Assembly: GCA_030704615.1 (NCBI GenBank)
Contig: CM060732.1
Coordinates: 69,237,053 to 69,297,052, forward strand
From: Takakia lepidozioides
Lineage: Eukaryota > Streptophyta > Takakiopsida > Takakiales > Takakiaceae
Reading direction: 5' to 3'
DNA: 60,000 nt
Shown piece by piece: positions 1 through 10,506 of the stretch (its first letter is position 1; every line of letters starts with the position of its first letter). The position numbers were made by a program, and so were the translations under genes. Below the pieces are notes generated by a model. It was not told where the DNA came from and did not search any database. It saw only the letters and a list, made by a program, of their open reading frames with translations.

Positions 1-408
1 ACTCATGTGTTGCTATCGAACATCTATGCTGTAGTTGGTAGGTGGGACGATACTGCTAAGGTGAGAAAAATGATGAAGGTCAGAGGTGTCAGAGAGGAGC
101 CAAGTTACTGCTGCATTGAGGTCTGGGATAGGGTGGATAACTTCGTTATCGATGACAAATCACATCCGCAAATTGAGGCAATCTATTCTGAGCTGAGAAA
201 ATTGTCTGGGCAGATGAAGGAGGCAAGGTACATGCCTGACACGCACTCGGTATTTCACGATGCGGAGGAGGAGCGGGAGGAATTTTCTCTTTGCCACCAC
301 AGTGAGAACCTGGCCATTGCTTTTAGGCTGAAGAACCTACGGGTGTGTGGTGACTGCCACACGGCCACTAAGTTCATCTCAAAGATCGTTGTCCGTGACA
401 ATCTGTAG
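1..408 (+). pseudogene. PPR-DYW protein, C-terminal fragment (truncated by the window edge and internally)
   Basis: The frame is open from base 1 (T-H-V-L-L-S-N-I-Y) to a TAG at 406-408, so the gene starts outside the window. It encodes the E motifs and part of a DYW deaminase domain of a plant organelle RNA-editing factor: the E-motif string VLLSNIYAVVGRWDD, the PG-box-like ARYMPDTHSVFHD, the catalytic-type LCHHSE and the zinc motif CGDCH. Compared with the intact copy at 2,665-5,604 it lacks about 13 residues between LAIAF and LKNLRVCGDC, and it stops right after KIVVRDN. It has therefore lost the final RFHHFEDG...CGDYW segment. The family is certain. Loss of the C-terminus and the internal deletion suggest a pseudogene. 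It lies on the opposite strand to, and converges on, the full-length paralogue. Confidence 0.85.
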
Positions 409-1681
409 TCTAAATGGTGGAAGATGCGCATGAACCTTGTTATCAACTGATAAGACATACTTCACTGAGGGATTACCATGGGCCATGTGGTGGTAAACCC
501 TTGTCAGTAGCTATCATCCTTGGGACACAATTATCTAGAATAGTGCAGAGCAACCATTGCCAGCAGTACCGAGAGATGGATTAGGACAGCAAAAGATCAT
601 TGCTACCTGCAAAGCATTCGGTATGGAACCTTGCTCTCGCACTATGCTCCTCTAGCTCCCATTTTTGAACAAATTTGATATTTGCAGTATTGTTAGGAGA
701 TCTTTCCGTCTATTCTACATAAGACAATTGTTGTAAACTATGCCCGAATCGTGTATTGTTACTCAGGACAGAACAGAACACGAAACTCTCTAGACACTCG
801 CCATGCATGGCACTCCTCAGATAGTCGTTTGCGGCCGATATCTCTGCGAGGGTGCGCCCTGGCGGGTTGATGACCCTGCTGGGGGCAGAGTTTGGGGAGG
901 CGGGGGTTTGGGAGTGCTCTCTAGTCGGCAGAGAGTGGTCAATGCAGCTCCCACGTGCGCTATCGTGGTCAAGAGAGATGTATTTACCAGGGTGGTCACT
1001 CGTTGTAGTGCTCGAAGAGAGAGGACTTCTCATAGGGCTAGGCGAAGGTGAGTGCCAGCCAGGGTCGGAGATTGGTCCATGCTCCAAACAGAAAGCATGA
1101 AAAGCATTCTCCTCATCAGTAAGGCTACTCCTCGGATCCACCCGCGTAGTGTGTCCGTAGGCCAGAGAAGCAGTAGTCGTTACAGGCCGAACTCCTTCTG
1201 CAGATGTGGATCTGTCACTGACTGTGCGTGAGCCTTGCAAGAGATCAAATAGCACATAATAGGAGAGCCCCTTCTTTTGTCCCTGCAGCCCTCACAGCCA
1301 AAGAACAAGCAGTCAAAAATTTATATCTTCCTCTCGCTATCCACATCTACCCTCATTGGTGAAATTTTATCAATATTGATTGAACCATTGTGTTCTGAAG
1401 TGGCCAAGTGGAGTAGGTGGACTTTGTCCCCCTACTCCACTTCTACTCTATTTGCCTATTACCAATGAATCCATCATGATGGGGTGGACATCACATCCAG
1501 ACATGACCGCAACAGACTCATTAGGAGAGAGCTTATGGAATTACATGTCAAGAGAACTTGGAAGCTACCCAATCTCACGACAAAGCTCCACTTCTATCGA
1601 GAGACATTCTTGGTGCTCTGAGATGATAGAATCTTGAGGCCAAATTACCTTTCAGCATCCTTGTCTCCTTCCCTCCTGAGG
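409..1681. other. Intergenic stretch, no convincing gene
   Basis: There is no recognisable gene. A GC-rich part (about 780-1,255) holds an open frame on the minus strand (1,255-710, 181 codons) with a Ser/Pro-rich, low-complexity product (for example HSPSPSPMRSPLSSSTTTS). It has overlapping open frames on the other strand, so its openness may just reflect base composition. The remainder is unremarkable. Confidence 0.5.
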
Positions 1682-1971
1682 GCATTGGGGCGGTTCAGGG
1701 TGGGTTCCCACAACCTACGGATAGAGACTGGCAGATGGGAAAACCTGCAACGGGAAGACCGCCTATGTCCAACTTGCATAGGGCGCATGCGGGAAATTGA
1801 AACTGAATAAGACTTCTTCTACTGCCCTCTATATTACGAGATCCGTGGGAGATTCCACTGTTTATTCAGTAGAACCCAATCTCTCACTGAAGTCTTCCAC
1901 TATGAGGATCAGAAATGCTTGGCAGCTTACCTGCACAAGGCCTTCACCCTTAGACAATCACTAGAACATTA
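1682..1971 (+). pseudogene. LINE reverse-transcriptase C-terminal zinc-finger region (remnant)
   Basis: Reading in the frame that starts GCA TTG GGG CGG gives LGRFRVGSHNLRIETGRW, then RLCPTC, then DFFYCPLYYEIRGR and a leucine-rich end, closing at a TAG (1,969-1,971). The sequence LR-GSH-LRIETGRW followed by CxxC and E-x-FF-CP-Y is the C-terminal zinc-finger tail of non-LTR retrotransposon reverse transcriptases, sense strand plus. A TAA at about 1,807-1,809 interrupts the frame just before DFFYCPLYY, so it is dead. No RT catalytic domain precedes it, so this is a 5'-truncated copy. It is of a different family from the two LINEs at 9.3-12.4 kb. Confidence 0.65.
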
Positions 1972-2664
1972 GTTCTTATTCTTGGGTTCTGGTTTTGTTT
2001 CCTCTCTCATGTTTTCTTCCATTTTGTCCCATAAGCTCTATGAGCTTTCCGCGGACGTTATAAAGCACCATTTCATTTCAGTTCATTTCCCCCAACCTTG
2101 AATTCCATGCACAAACTTGATGTTATAGTGATGCCGCATCAATCAATAACAGAATACCCAAATACTATTACAATCACTATGTGAACTTTCAAGCGGCAAC
2201 CATGGGGTTGGATCCTGGTGGGTTAAGGCTAGCTTTCGACAGCATCCATGCAAGTAGTCAAGGGCTCTATCTGAAGCAGCACCGTCAGAAACATGCAAAC
2301 ATGTCCAAATACAAGATGCTGAACAAACTTGTGCACAGGGCTGCCCCTCTAATCAAGCTCAATATAAGACGTATGCACTTCCATCGTCAAGCCTTGGAGA
2401 AGCTTCACCACCCACCCACACCAGAATTGGGACCACACTCTGATTTCCTTCCGCTATCACCAGTCAAAATCCCTCCTTCAGTCGAGTGCAATTTTGGGCT
2501 GACTTCCCACCTATGCTGCGTAGACCCCACTATCAATTCCTGTGAATATGCCACAGGAGATGCCCTCAACAGTGCATCATGGTCAATATTCTCAGCAAAT
2601 GGTGGATGAACTGAGTAGCTCCACAGATCAATGAATGAGGCAAGATACCCAGAAAAACATCTTT
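1972..2664. other. 3' flank of LINE remnant and spacer
   Basis: This stretch begins with the likely 3' untranslated tail of the LINE remnant (T-rich, ending near 2,080). From about 2,180 to 2,400 it holds a segment that is weakly similar to 6,940-7,085: both contain CATGCAAGT, then a stretch around ACATGTCCAAA and AGATGCTAAA/GCTGAACA. This suggests a diverged duplicate of unknown nature. No gene is supported. Confidence 0.4.
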
Positions 2665-5604
2665 TCACCAGTAATCCCCACAAGAACAAACCCCATCTTC
2701 AAAGTGGTGAAAGCGGTTAGCGTCCCGTACAACAATTTCTCGGCCGACAATCTTTGAGATGAATTTGGTGGAGGTGTGGCAGTCACCACACACCCGAAGA
2801 TTCTTGATGAGACGGAGAGGCGTCCTAGGGCTTGTGCTGATCAACCCAAAACCAATGGCCAGCTTCTCACTGTGGTGGCAAAGAGAAAATTCTTTTTGCA
2901 CCTCCCCCACATCATGCAATACAAAGCGCGTGTCAGGCACATACCCTGCCTCCTTCATCTGCCCAGCCAATCTTCTCAGCTCAGCATGGATTTCCTTAAT
3001 TTTGGGATGCAATTTGTCATCTACAACAAAGGTGTGCACTCTGTTGCCAACCTCGATGCAGCAGCGACCTGGCTCCCTTCTAACCCCTCTGAGCTTCATC
3101 ATTGTTCTAACCTTTGCACTATCATCCCACCTGCCAGCTGCGGCATAGATGTTTGATAGCAACACGTAAGTCGCGGCATCCTGTTCATCCCACTTGAGAA
3201 TAGATGTTGCTGCACGTTCAGCCATCTCCACATTGCCATGGATTCTGCAAGCTCCAAGCAAGGCCCTCCAAACCACAGCATTTGGTTTCATTGGCATTTT
3301 ATCAATGAGGTCCTTTGCCTCATCCAGTCGCCCGGCACGTCCAAGAAGGTCCACCATGCAGCCAAAGTGTTTTATTGTCGGAGTGACACCATGAGCTTGA
3401 CTCAGGGACCCAAAGTAGCGTCTTCCTTCATCCAGTAGGCCAACGTGGCTACATGCGGAGAGAACACATATAAAGGTGATAGTGTCTGGCTTCAAGCCTT
3501 CCATTTGCATTCCTTCAAGTAGTTGCAGAGCTTCCCTATGACAACCATGCTGGGCATAGCCTGCGATCATACCGTTCCACGACACCACATCTCGTTCAGC
3601 CATATTGTCGAACACTCCCTTTGCATCGTCAATGCTCCCACATTTGGCATACATGTCCACGAGGGTACCGTTCAGAATGACATCTGGTACAATTCCAGCT
3701 TTGACGATGTTACCATGGACCTCTTTGCCCTTTTCCAAAGCTGCCAGGCTCGCACACGCATTGCAAACGCAAACAAACGTGACGTGGTTGGGCTTCACCT
3801 CTTCCTCCATCATTTGCTCATATGTCTCCAAAGCCTCCATCCCACGCCCCCTGTGTGCATATCCTGCAATCATTGCGTTCCACGACACCACATCACGTTC
3901 AGCCATAGTGTCGAACACTCCCTTTGCATCTTCAATGCTCCCGCATTTGGAATACATGTCCACGAGGGTGTTGTTCAGAATGACATCTGGTACAATTCCA
4001 GCTTTGAGGATGTCCCCATGGACCTCTTTGCCCTTTTCGAGAGCTGCCAAGCTTGCACACGCATTGCAAACACAAACAAACGTGATGCGGTCAGGCTTCA
4101 CCCCTTCCCGCATCATTTGCTCCAAGGTCTCCAAAGCCTCCATCCCGCGTCCCTGCTGTGCATATCCTGCGATCATCGCATTCCATGACACCACATTTTG
4201 TTCAGCCATATTGTCGAACACTCCCTTTGCATCTTCAAGGCTCCCACATTTGGCATACATGTCCACCAGGGCAGTGTTCAGAATGACATCTGGTACAATT
4301 CCAGCTTTGACGATGTCACCATGGACCTCTTTGCCCTTTTCCGGGGCTGCCAGGCTTGCACATGCATTGCAAATGCAAACAAACGTGATATGGTTGGGCT
4401 TCACCCCTTCCCGCATCATTTGCTCATAGGTCTCCAAAGCCTCCATCCCGCACCCCTGCTGTGCATATCCTGTGATCATCGCGTTCCACGACACCACATT
4501 TCGTTCAGCCATATTGTCAAACACTCCCTTTGCATCTTCAATGCTCCCACATTTGGCATACATATCCAGCAAGGCAGTGTTCAGAATGACATCTGGTACA
4601 ATTCCAGCTTTGACGATATCACAATGGACCTCTTTGCCCTTTTCCAGGGCTGCCAGGCTCGCACACGCATTGCAAACACAAACAAACGTGATGTGGTTGG
4701 GCTTCACCTCTTCCTCCATCATTTGCTCATAGGTCTCCAAAGCCTCCATCCCGTGCCCCTGCTGTGCATATCCTGCGATCATCGCACTCCACGACACCAC
4801 ATCACGTTCAGCCATAGTGTCGAACACTCCCTTTGCATCTTCAATGCACCCACATTTGGAATACATGTCCACGAGGGTGTTGTTCAGAATGACATCTGGT
4901 ACAATTCCAGCTTTGACGATGTCACCATGGACCTCTTTGCCCTTTTCCAGGGCTGCCAAGCTCGCACACGCATTGCAAACGCAAACATATGTGACATGGT
5001 TGGGCTTCACCCCTGCCCGCATCATTTGATCATAGGTCTCCAAAGCATTCGTAGCACACCGTTGCTTGGTAAATCCTGCCAACATTATATTCCACGTGAA
5101 CAAAGATCGTTGAGGCATTCTGTTGAACACTTGGTGAGCATCCATGATGCTCCCGCACTTGACATACATGTTGACAAGGGTGTTGTGTAGAAAAACGTTT
5201 GGCTTGAATCTGCTTTGTATAATGTGAGCGTGCACCTGCTTTCCAGCTTCCAGGCCTTTCATCTTGATGCACTTATGCAAGAGACAGACATACGTATCTG
5301 AATCTGCTGAAATGCCTCCTCCTTGGTTTAAAGTCTTTAGAGCCTCTGTCAGTCTGCCTGCCTCACAAAGCATCTTCACATGCCCAGAAGTCCCAGAAGA
5401 GGCATTGTGGACTCCCTCTCTTGGTCCTCTTTCAGGAGCTGTGGTCATGGTCGAGGTGCCTGATTTTATCAGCTGTGCCGCTGCTGCTGCTGCTTCCAGT
5501 TGACCATCTACCCATGCAGGTTTCTTGGAGCTATTGATCCACAGGGAATCATAGGTAATCTTGTGCTTGAAATCAGGCCCTCTTGGATGAATCTGGACCC
5601 ACAC
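2665..5604 (-). CDS. PLS-class pentatricopeptide repeat protein with complete E and DYW domains
   Basis: This is a 979-residue uninterrupted frame for a DYW-type PPR protein. Members of this family bind single-stranded organellar RNA and deaminate a specific cytidine. In order: an N-terminal region (1-70) with an alanine run; a PPR lead-in (about 75-200); five or six nearly identical 101-residue units, each starting GIVPDVILN and holding DMYAKCG, VVSWNAMIAGYA and VCVCNACASLAALEKGKEVH; a terminal PPR/E1-E2 region (SACSHVGLLDEGRRYF to YVLLSNIYAAAGRWDD); a PG box (GYVPDTRFVLHD); and the DYW domain with LCHHSE, CGDCH and the final CSCGDYW. All zinc and catalytic residues I can check are present. 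The 5' ATG at 5,604 is the most upstream, but a start at the later MTTAPERG (about residue 53) is possible. I see no clear transit peptide, although plastid or mitochondrial location is the family norm. It is intronless, as usual. Confidence 0.93.
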   Translation of the reverse strand: MWVQIHPRGPDFKHKITYDSLWINSSKKPAWVDGQLEAAAAAAQLIKSGTSTMTTAPERGPREGVHNASSGTSGHVKMLCEAGRLTEALKTLNQGGGISADSDTYVCLLHKCIKMKGLEAGKQVHAHIIQSRFKPNVFLHNTLVNMYVKCGSIMDAHQVFNRMPQRSLFTWNIMLAGFTKQRCATNALETYDQMMRAGVKPNHVTYVCVCNACASLAALEKGKEVHGDIVKAGIVPDVILNNTLVDMYSKCGCIEDAKGVFDTMAERDVVSWSAMIAGYAQQGHGMEALETYEQMMEEEVKPNHITFVCVCNACASLAALEKGKEVHCDIVKAGIVPDVILNTALLDMYAKCGSIEDAKGVFDNMAERNVVSWNAMITGYAQQGCGMEALETYEQMMREGVKPNHITFVCICNACASLAAPEKGKEVHGDIVKAGIVPDVILNTALVDMYAKCGSLEDAKGVFDNMAEQNVVSWNAMIAGYAQQGRGMEALETLEQMMREGVKPDRITFVCVCNACASLAALEKGKEVHGDILKAGIVPDVILNNTLVDMYSKCGSIEDAKGVFDTMAERDVVSWNAMIAGYAHRGRGMEALETYEQMMEEEVKPNHVTFVCVCNACASLAALEKGKEVHGNIVKAGIVPDVILNGTLVDMYAKCGSIDDAKGVFDNMAERDVVSWNGMIAGYAQHGCHREALQLLEGMQMEGLKPDTITFICVLSACSHVGLLDEGRRYFGSLSQAHGVTPTIKHFGCMVDLLGRAGRLDEAKDLIDKMPMKPNAVVWRALLGACRIHGNVEMAERAATSILKWDEQDAATYVLLSNIYAAAGRWDDSAKVRTMMKLRGVRREPGRCCIEVGNRVHTFVVDDKLHPKIKEIHAELRRLAGQMKEAGYVPDTRFVLHDVGEVQKEFSLCHHSEKLAIGFGLISTSPRTPLRLIKNLRVCGDCHTSTKFISKIVGREIVVRDANRFHHFEDGVCSCGDYW
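3570..5085 (-). repeat. 303-nt tandem repeat within the PPR gene
   Basis: The same words (for example GAATGACATCTGGTACAATT on the plus strand) recur at about 3,675, 3,978, 4,281, 4,584 and 4,887, exactly 303 bp apart. Each unit encodes one 101-residue three-motif PPR block. Unit-to-unit differences are few, which implies recent amplification or gene conversion. Confidence 0.92.
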
Positions 5605-6593
5605 TCTATCCTTGCTCCTTCAGCTATCCATGCCTCTGCACAAATCATGCATACATCCTCGCCTTGCTGCTAGCAGCTGACAATGACAGCCTAGATTTGT
5701 TCTAACAAAAACCCTACTTATCACACTAGTTCCTATGCTGAAGTGCACCTGTTTCTCTTGTAATCTAACAGGCATTCACCTTGTTGCCTTGATTGTCCCA
5801 CCATTGAATGGGGTCGGAGAAGTATTCATTCCAAAGCTTCTCCTCGTCTCTGTTATCTGTTTTTGGATACTTTCCTGTTGCCACATTGGCAGTAACATGT
5901 CAAAACATTCCAAACACCATAGATCCACCCAATGAGTCAACTCGCAGAATTCAACATGAGAAATTAGGGTCAAATCTGATAAGAGGGAAAAACAGGCTGA
6001 AATGTGTTGAAGAAGGTGACCTTTATTAGCAGTGCCTGATTTTATCAACTGTGCTGCTGCTGCTGCTGCCGCTTCCAGTTGACCATCTACCCATGCAGGT
6101 CTCTTGTAGCTATTGATCCACAAGGAATCATAAGTAATCTTGAGTTTGAAATCCGGCCCTCTTGGATGAATCTGGGCCCACACTCTATCCCTGCTCCTTC
6201 AGCTATCCCTGCCTCTGCACAAATCATGCATAGATCCTCACAACGTAGAGTCTTCCAGCAAACACCCCAACCCTACTTATCACACTAGTTCCAATTTTGA
6301 ATTGCGTCTGCTTCTCTCTGTAATCGAACATGCATTCACCTTTTTGCCTCGATTGTCCCACCATTGAGTGGGTCGGAAAAGTATTCATTCCAAAGCTTCT
6401 CCTCATCTCTGTTATCTGTTTTAGGATACTTTCCTGCTGCCACACTGCCAGTAACATGTCGAAATCACTCCAGACCACTATAGATCCACCCAACGAGCTA
6501 ACTTACAAAATTCACATGCAGAATCAGGGACATTCTTATGAGAGGGCAAATCAGGATAAAATAGGTTGAACAAAAAGGTGCCCTCACCACATT
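5456..6593 (-). repeat. 576-bp tandem duplication of the PPR gene 5' end
   Basis: Copy 1 runs from about 5,456 to 6,031 and contains codons 1 to about 50 of the PPR gene plus 400 bp upstream. Copy 2 runs from 6,032 to about 6,593. Both begin with GTGCCTGATTTTATCA on the plus strand (5,456 and 6,032). In copy 2 the N-terminal coding part is still open (MWAQIHPRGPDFKLKITYD...), but at the duplication junction it runs into copy-1 upstream DNA instead of the PPR body. It is therefore a headless 5' duplicate. It would place a second copy of any promoter upstream of the gene. Confidence 0.8.
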
Positions 6594-7108
6594 GTCCTTG
6601 ACTTTGTCTCATGACCGAAGGAGGATTCAACCGAACATCAACCCAAAAGGACCTGTTGGGTGTGCTGCTTGTGTCTGTAGTCAGGTAATGTCGGATTGGT
6701 CTGTGAAAACCACCACGGTGCAGCTGAGCAGCCATAGATGGAAACACGACCTCCTAAGAGCAACCTGACCCTTAAACACCAAGGAAAAATACCAAATCGT
6801 GATATTGACAAACTCTTCACCTCGTACATTAAGAAAAGCCACACCTTACGATTGCGGTTGTCCCACCATCGTGAAGGATCGTTAAGAAACTCATGCCAGC
6901 TCTGCTCCGTGCTCCAAGGTGGACTTTTGTGCCCGCAACTCCGACAGCATCAACATTTTGACAAGTTCCTTTACGGAGGGGTGCTAGTGAGCTTTCAACA
7001 ACATTCATGCAAGTCGCTTTGGGCTCCATTCGACTCTACACAACGAGGAACATACGAACATGTCCAAACTACACAGATGCTAAACCCGCTTATGGCTGCA
7101 GTCTGAAG
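6594..7108. other. Spacer with a diverged repeat
   Basis: No gene is seen. The segment at about 6,940-7,085 is weakly related to 2,180-2,345. It ends at the A/T-rich tail of the SINE. Confidence 0.4.
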
Positions 7109-7305
7109 ATTTTTATTTTATTTTTTAAACAAAATATAAAATTTTAAAGAACCTGGGAGCGACAGCCCACAATTCGGCCCTTTGGGCAGGGGGAGAAATT
7201 AATAACCCCCTTTCATATATGGGCCATGGAGGCACAGAGACGATCAACGCCCAGACATACCATCACTAACAATCCCACACAGGGGGCAGGGCAGCGGGTT
7301 TGAAC

Positions 7306-9268
7306 CAGTGTTGTGCGGGTAAATAGATTTTTGCTTATCCTCCGGGTAAGGATAAATAAAAATCAGAGGTTTATTTATCCTCCGAGCAGCGTTTTTTTCA
7401 TGCGCGAAATTTCGGCACTTTTCGATCCAGAAATTGGGCTCACGAAATTTACATAGGAATTATGGGTTAAAATATGGCACTGTTTCGCATTAATGCCCTC
7501 CCTAATGCCATCATGTTGCTGCAATGAGGACACCGCATGTACAACTCTCGCACAGGGAAAGAGCCACATGCCATTTGGGTTCGTTAGATCCAAATGATCT
7601 TTGCCTATCGATTTCTAGAAACCCTGCCAGCGCAAGGTGCAAAGCCTTGGGTTCAAACTCTTCCCACTTTCGCCAAGGGGTTGACCTATGGAGGGAACTC
7701 TCATTTAGGTTTCGCTTACCCGCCTAGTATCCGTGTCATGCACCTCCATTTAAGCATACTTACACCGCCTCTTGCACTGGCACATGAGGCTTTGAGCAGA
7801 GTTGCTGATCCTGCACAAGATTAGTCATATTTGTCAATGGATTGTATCCATGTGACAGAGTTGTGCTAGGCTTTGCAAGACGCAGTGTCGTTGTTACTTA
7901 GAAAAAATTACCTCCTTTGTCACTCCCACAAACCGAACACTACATGAGTTGAGTTCGCATAAAACTCATCAAACATTCTTGACAGTAGCCACCGGTTCGA
8001 GATCACATGCCACAGAGTCGCCAATTGATCTTCCTCATAGGCAAGCCAGGAGCCAACGTGGCTCAAGTTCTTAAATGAAAAAAAAAAACGGCCTCCAAGT
8101 AAGGGTAAATCATTTGTATGTCCATTTATCTATCCTACGGATAAGGATAAATTATTTATATGTCCATTTATTTATCCTACGAGTAAAGGGTAAAAGCCAA
8201 TATTTTTTATCGGGTAAAGATAAATGATTTATCCTTTTTATACCCGCCGGGTAAATAAAAGATATATTGAAGGATATATTAGTTTGTTATGCTCAACTCA
8301 AAATAACTAACTAATTAAGGTAATCAATTTATGGTCTATTTTTTGGTTTAGTATGAGGCTCATCGTATCATTTTTTTGAATAATATGAGGGCAAAATATA
8401 TATATATATATAATATATATATATATATATGAGGCATGATCAGAGCGTGTGTCTTCACACCAAAGATAATAATCAATAAAGCCAAATAAAACCGTGTACG
8501 AGTGCCTTGTCCACGGAACTAGTGCCTCCGAGATCTAGGTAAGAGATAATAATGAAACAAAATAATGAAAGATAAACTAGTGCCTCCGAGAGATCCGGGT
8601 AAAGATAATAATGAAACAAAGGGAAGAATTGATTCAATTGTGATGGCATTTCACATTTGTAAGGTAATGAAGTGAGGCAATTCCATAGGCTATGGTTGGT
8701 AGCTTAAAATAAGATAAATAATTACCACTGTAATATCCACGGATGACGAAATAGAACAATTTGTCCCAGAGGAGATGGTCCATAATGGAGCATGCCCCGA
8801 GAGCGTCATTCCCTGTCAAGGTCAGTAGAGTTTCCAGTAAAATTGTAGCTGAATTACTTGCTGTCGGAATGGGCAGGCCTTAACAGCTCTGACTTCCAGG
8901 TTGCACTACACACGCACAAGAGTGGGACACTGACAGAGTATCACTTGGATTTCTCAAGAAGCTTTAAAATTTAAGTCTCAACATTTATATGGCAACATAG
9001 TCTTCATAAAGCAATAAGGGTGCAACTCCTATCTGTAGTTTTTCATTTACCCTTTTTCTTTTTGCCCTCCAAAATATTTATTTACCCGTGGGTAAATGGT
9101 ATATGGAAACTATTTATCCTTCAGACGGGTAAGGGTAAGGGTATCTCAGATTATTTACCCGTCTGAAGGGTAAGGGTAAGGGTAAATGAAATGGGCCAAT
9201 CCGGGTAAATCATTTACATTTATCCTGTCCGGGTAAATTAGGATAAATCATTTACCCGCACAACACTG
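7306..9268. mobile_element. Non-autonomous hAT-type element (1,963 bp)
   Basis: The ends are perfect 19-bp inverted repeats, CAGTGTTGTGCGGGTAAAT at 7,306-7,324 and its reverse complement at 9,250-9,268. An 8-bp target duplication, GTTTGAAC (7,298-7,305 and 9,269-9,276), flanks them. An 8-bp duplication with CAGTG termini is typical of hAT elements. No transposase is encoded; the short ORFs inside show no family signature. Inside are clusters of GGGTAAATGATTTATCC-like subterminal words at both ends (7,315-7,385, 8,100-8,265, 9,060-9,255), an AT dinucleotide run at 8,397-8,430, and a short direct repeat (ACTAGTGCCTCCGAGA at about 8,519 and 8,577). It sits inside the B box of a SINE. Confidence 0.85.
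9060..9255. repeat. Subterminal GGTAAA/TTTACC repeat cluster of the hAT element
   Basis: The words GGGTAAGGGTAA, GGGTAAAT and TTTACCCG recur many times in both orientations. The same words are present near the left end of the element. Subterminal repeats of this kind are the usual hAT transposase binding sites; that role is inferred here. Confidence 0.6.
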
Positions 9269-9861
9269 GTTTGAACCCCGAAACACCAGGGCCACACACT
9301 GTGCACTAACCAGCTGAGCTACCAGCCGATGTGCAAAGATTTTTTTTTTTAAATAAAAAAAAGGGACGGAGGCCCTAAAAATCATATTAAAGAAAAAACG
9401 GGAAAAAATAACCCGTTGGGATTCAGCCGTAAACCGTATGAAGGGGATACCACCCCCTGACCAATAAACCCCTAAGAACACTCTAGACCAAGGAGATCAA
9501 GAGTGGGGGGAAGCAAAACATCTGATAAGATGCTAGACTAAACTCAAGAAGACTACCAGCAGGAGCTAATGGGAAAGCATAGCCAAAGCTCAGGTCAACA
9601 TAACCGCGCAGCTGGGCTAAGTTCCCTTAATCATAAGAGGAAAGACAAGGCCACAGTCACAACAAAGCTGCAGCAACTAGCCGCAAAAACCTAAGGCCCG
9701 AGAAGACTAAGTCAGAGAAGACTAAGCCAAAACCAGATTAGGGCTCGAACACCAGGTTGGACTAAGGCCAGAAACAGGCTAAGGTGAGAAATATCCGACT
9801 AGAACAAAGGACCAAAAACGCGAGAACGTGGAAACTATACCCAAAACCAGAAGGGCATAGA

Positions 9862-10506
9862 TCAAGTGCATAAAACTAAAAGTCTAAATGCGTCTTGATA
9901 CGATCTGCTCGGCCTTTGCGGTGGCACCAATTCACATCCATATCCAGATTCTGGCAGGGGACTGCCATTCTTGGGGGAGTTGATCATGCCAGGAGATCCT
10001 AGAGTCCGAGTGATGGGTGCAGAGGAAGTTGCCCTTGGCCCGAGAGGTGTCGAAGTCTTGAAGCAATTGAACCCTTCTCCTGTCTGAACACCTGCCAATG
10101 GCTGCCACAAGAGCAACCCACGCTTTTCTCCCCTCAGACATCAAATCTGAAAATATGCCAAAAAGGATCAGATTGATGTTGAGGTGCCCTCCTCCATAGA
10201 TAAAAGCACATCTACATTTCCATATCTACCAAAGGGTATGCACTTGCAAACAACACCAAACAGAGCAAGCAGCAAAGGCCGAAGACTGAGCGAGATTGAG
10301 CAGAATGCAATCAGGAGAGAGGGGGGGAGGGTGTGCCAGTGGGCATAGAAATTTGTGACCCGAAGCCAAACAACATTAATGAGAGAGCGATGAATTAAGC
10401 AGTGCTCAATAGACTCCGGCAAAGAGTGGGAACAAATGAGGCAAGGCAGCCTGATCGAGGCATGGGGGGAAGCCATTAAAAGAATGTGATTTAGGCTAAC
10501 TTCCAA
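9862..10506 (-). pseudogene. LINE C-terminal region with zf-RVT zinc finger
   Basis: The frame from 10,506 encodes HILLMASP...RLPCLICSHSLPESIEHC, the zf-RVT signature (CxxC...H...C) that closes plant L1 ORF2. It is followed by a hydrophobic tail ending in a G-R-Y/F-G-N motif shared with the neighbouring LINE. Remaining C-terminal sequence to about 9,862 continues in shifted frames. The second LINE (11,957-12,382) aligns to it over NFY, the G-R-F-G-N motif and the C-terminus, which supports the reading. Confidence 0.6.

Larger units (their letters stand above)
7109..9338 (-). mobile_element. tRNA-derived SINE, minus strand, split by a hAT element
   Basis: Read on the minus strand from 9,338, the head contains an RNA polymerase III A box (TAGCTCAGCTGG, 9,310-9,321) and a B box. 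The B box is cut by the inserted hAT element at 7,306-9,268; one duplicated TSD copy remains on each side, and across the gap it reads GGTTCAAACCC. The body then continues from 7,297 down to an A-rich 3' tail near 7,109-7,128. A stem-loop (GGGGG/CCCCC, 7,189-7,210) lies near the 3' end. The pol III boxes, the A-rich end and a second copy at about 42,985-43,210 support a tRNA-type SINE rather than a tRNA gene. Confidence 0.7.

Noticed and set aside
710-1255. A 181-codon minus-strand ORF
   Set aside because: Ser/Pro-rich, overlapping frames on both strands, GC-rich patch; no conserved motif. Kept only as a note in the spacer entry.
3523-5190. Long plus-strand frames (221, 274 and 330 codons) opposite the PPR gene
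   Set aside because: They are antisense shadows of the near-identical 303-nt PPR repeats; openness is inherited from the repeat, and no family signature is present.
7990-8010. A second SINE B box (GGTTCGAGATC)
   Set aside because: No A box at the right distance and no A-rich tail; it may be chance within the hAT element.
9260-9338. A functional tRNA gene
   Set aside because: A and B boxes are present, but there is no cloverleaf that closes, and the sequence continues into an A-tailed body seen again at 43 kb: a SINE.
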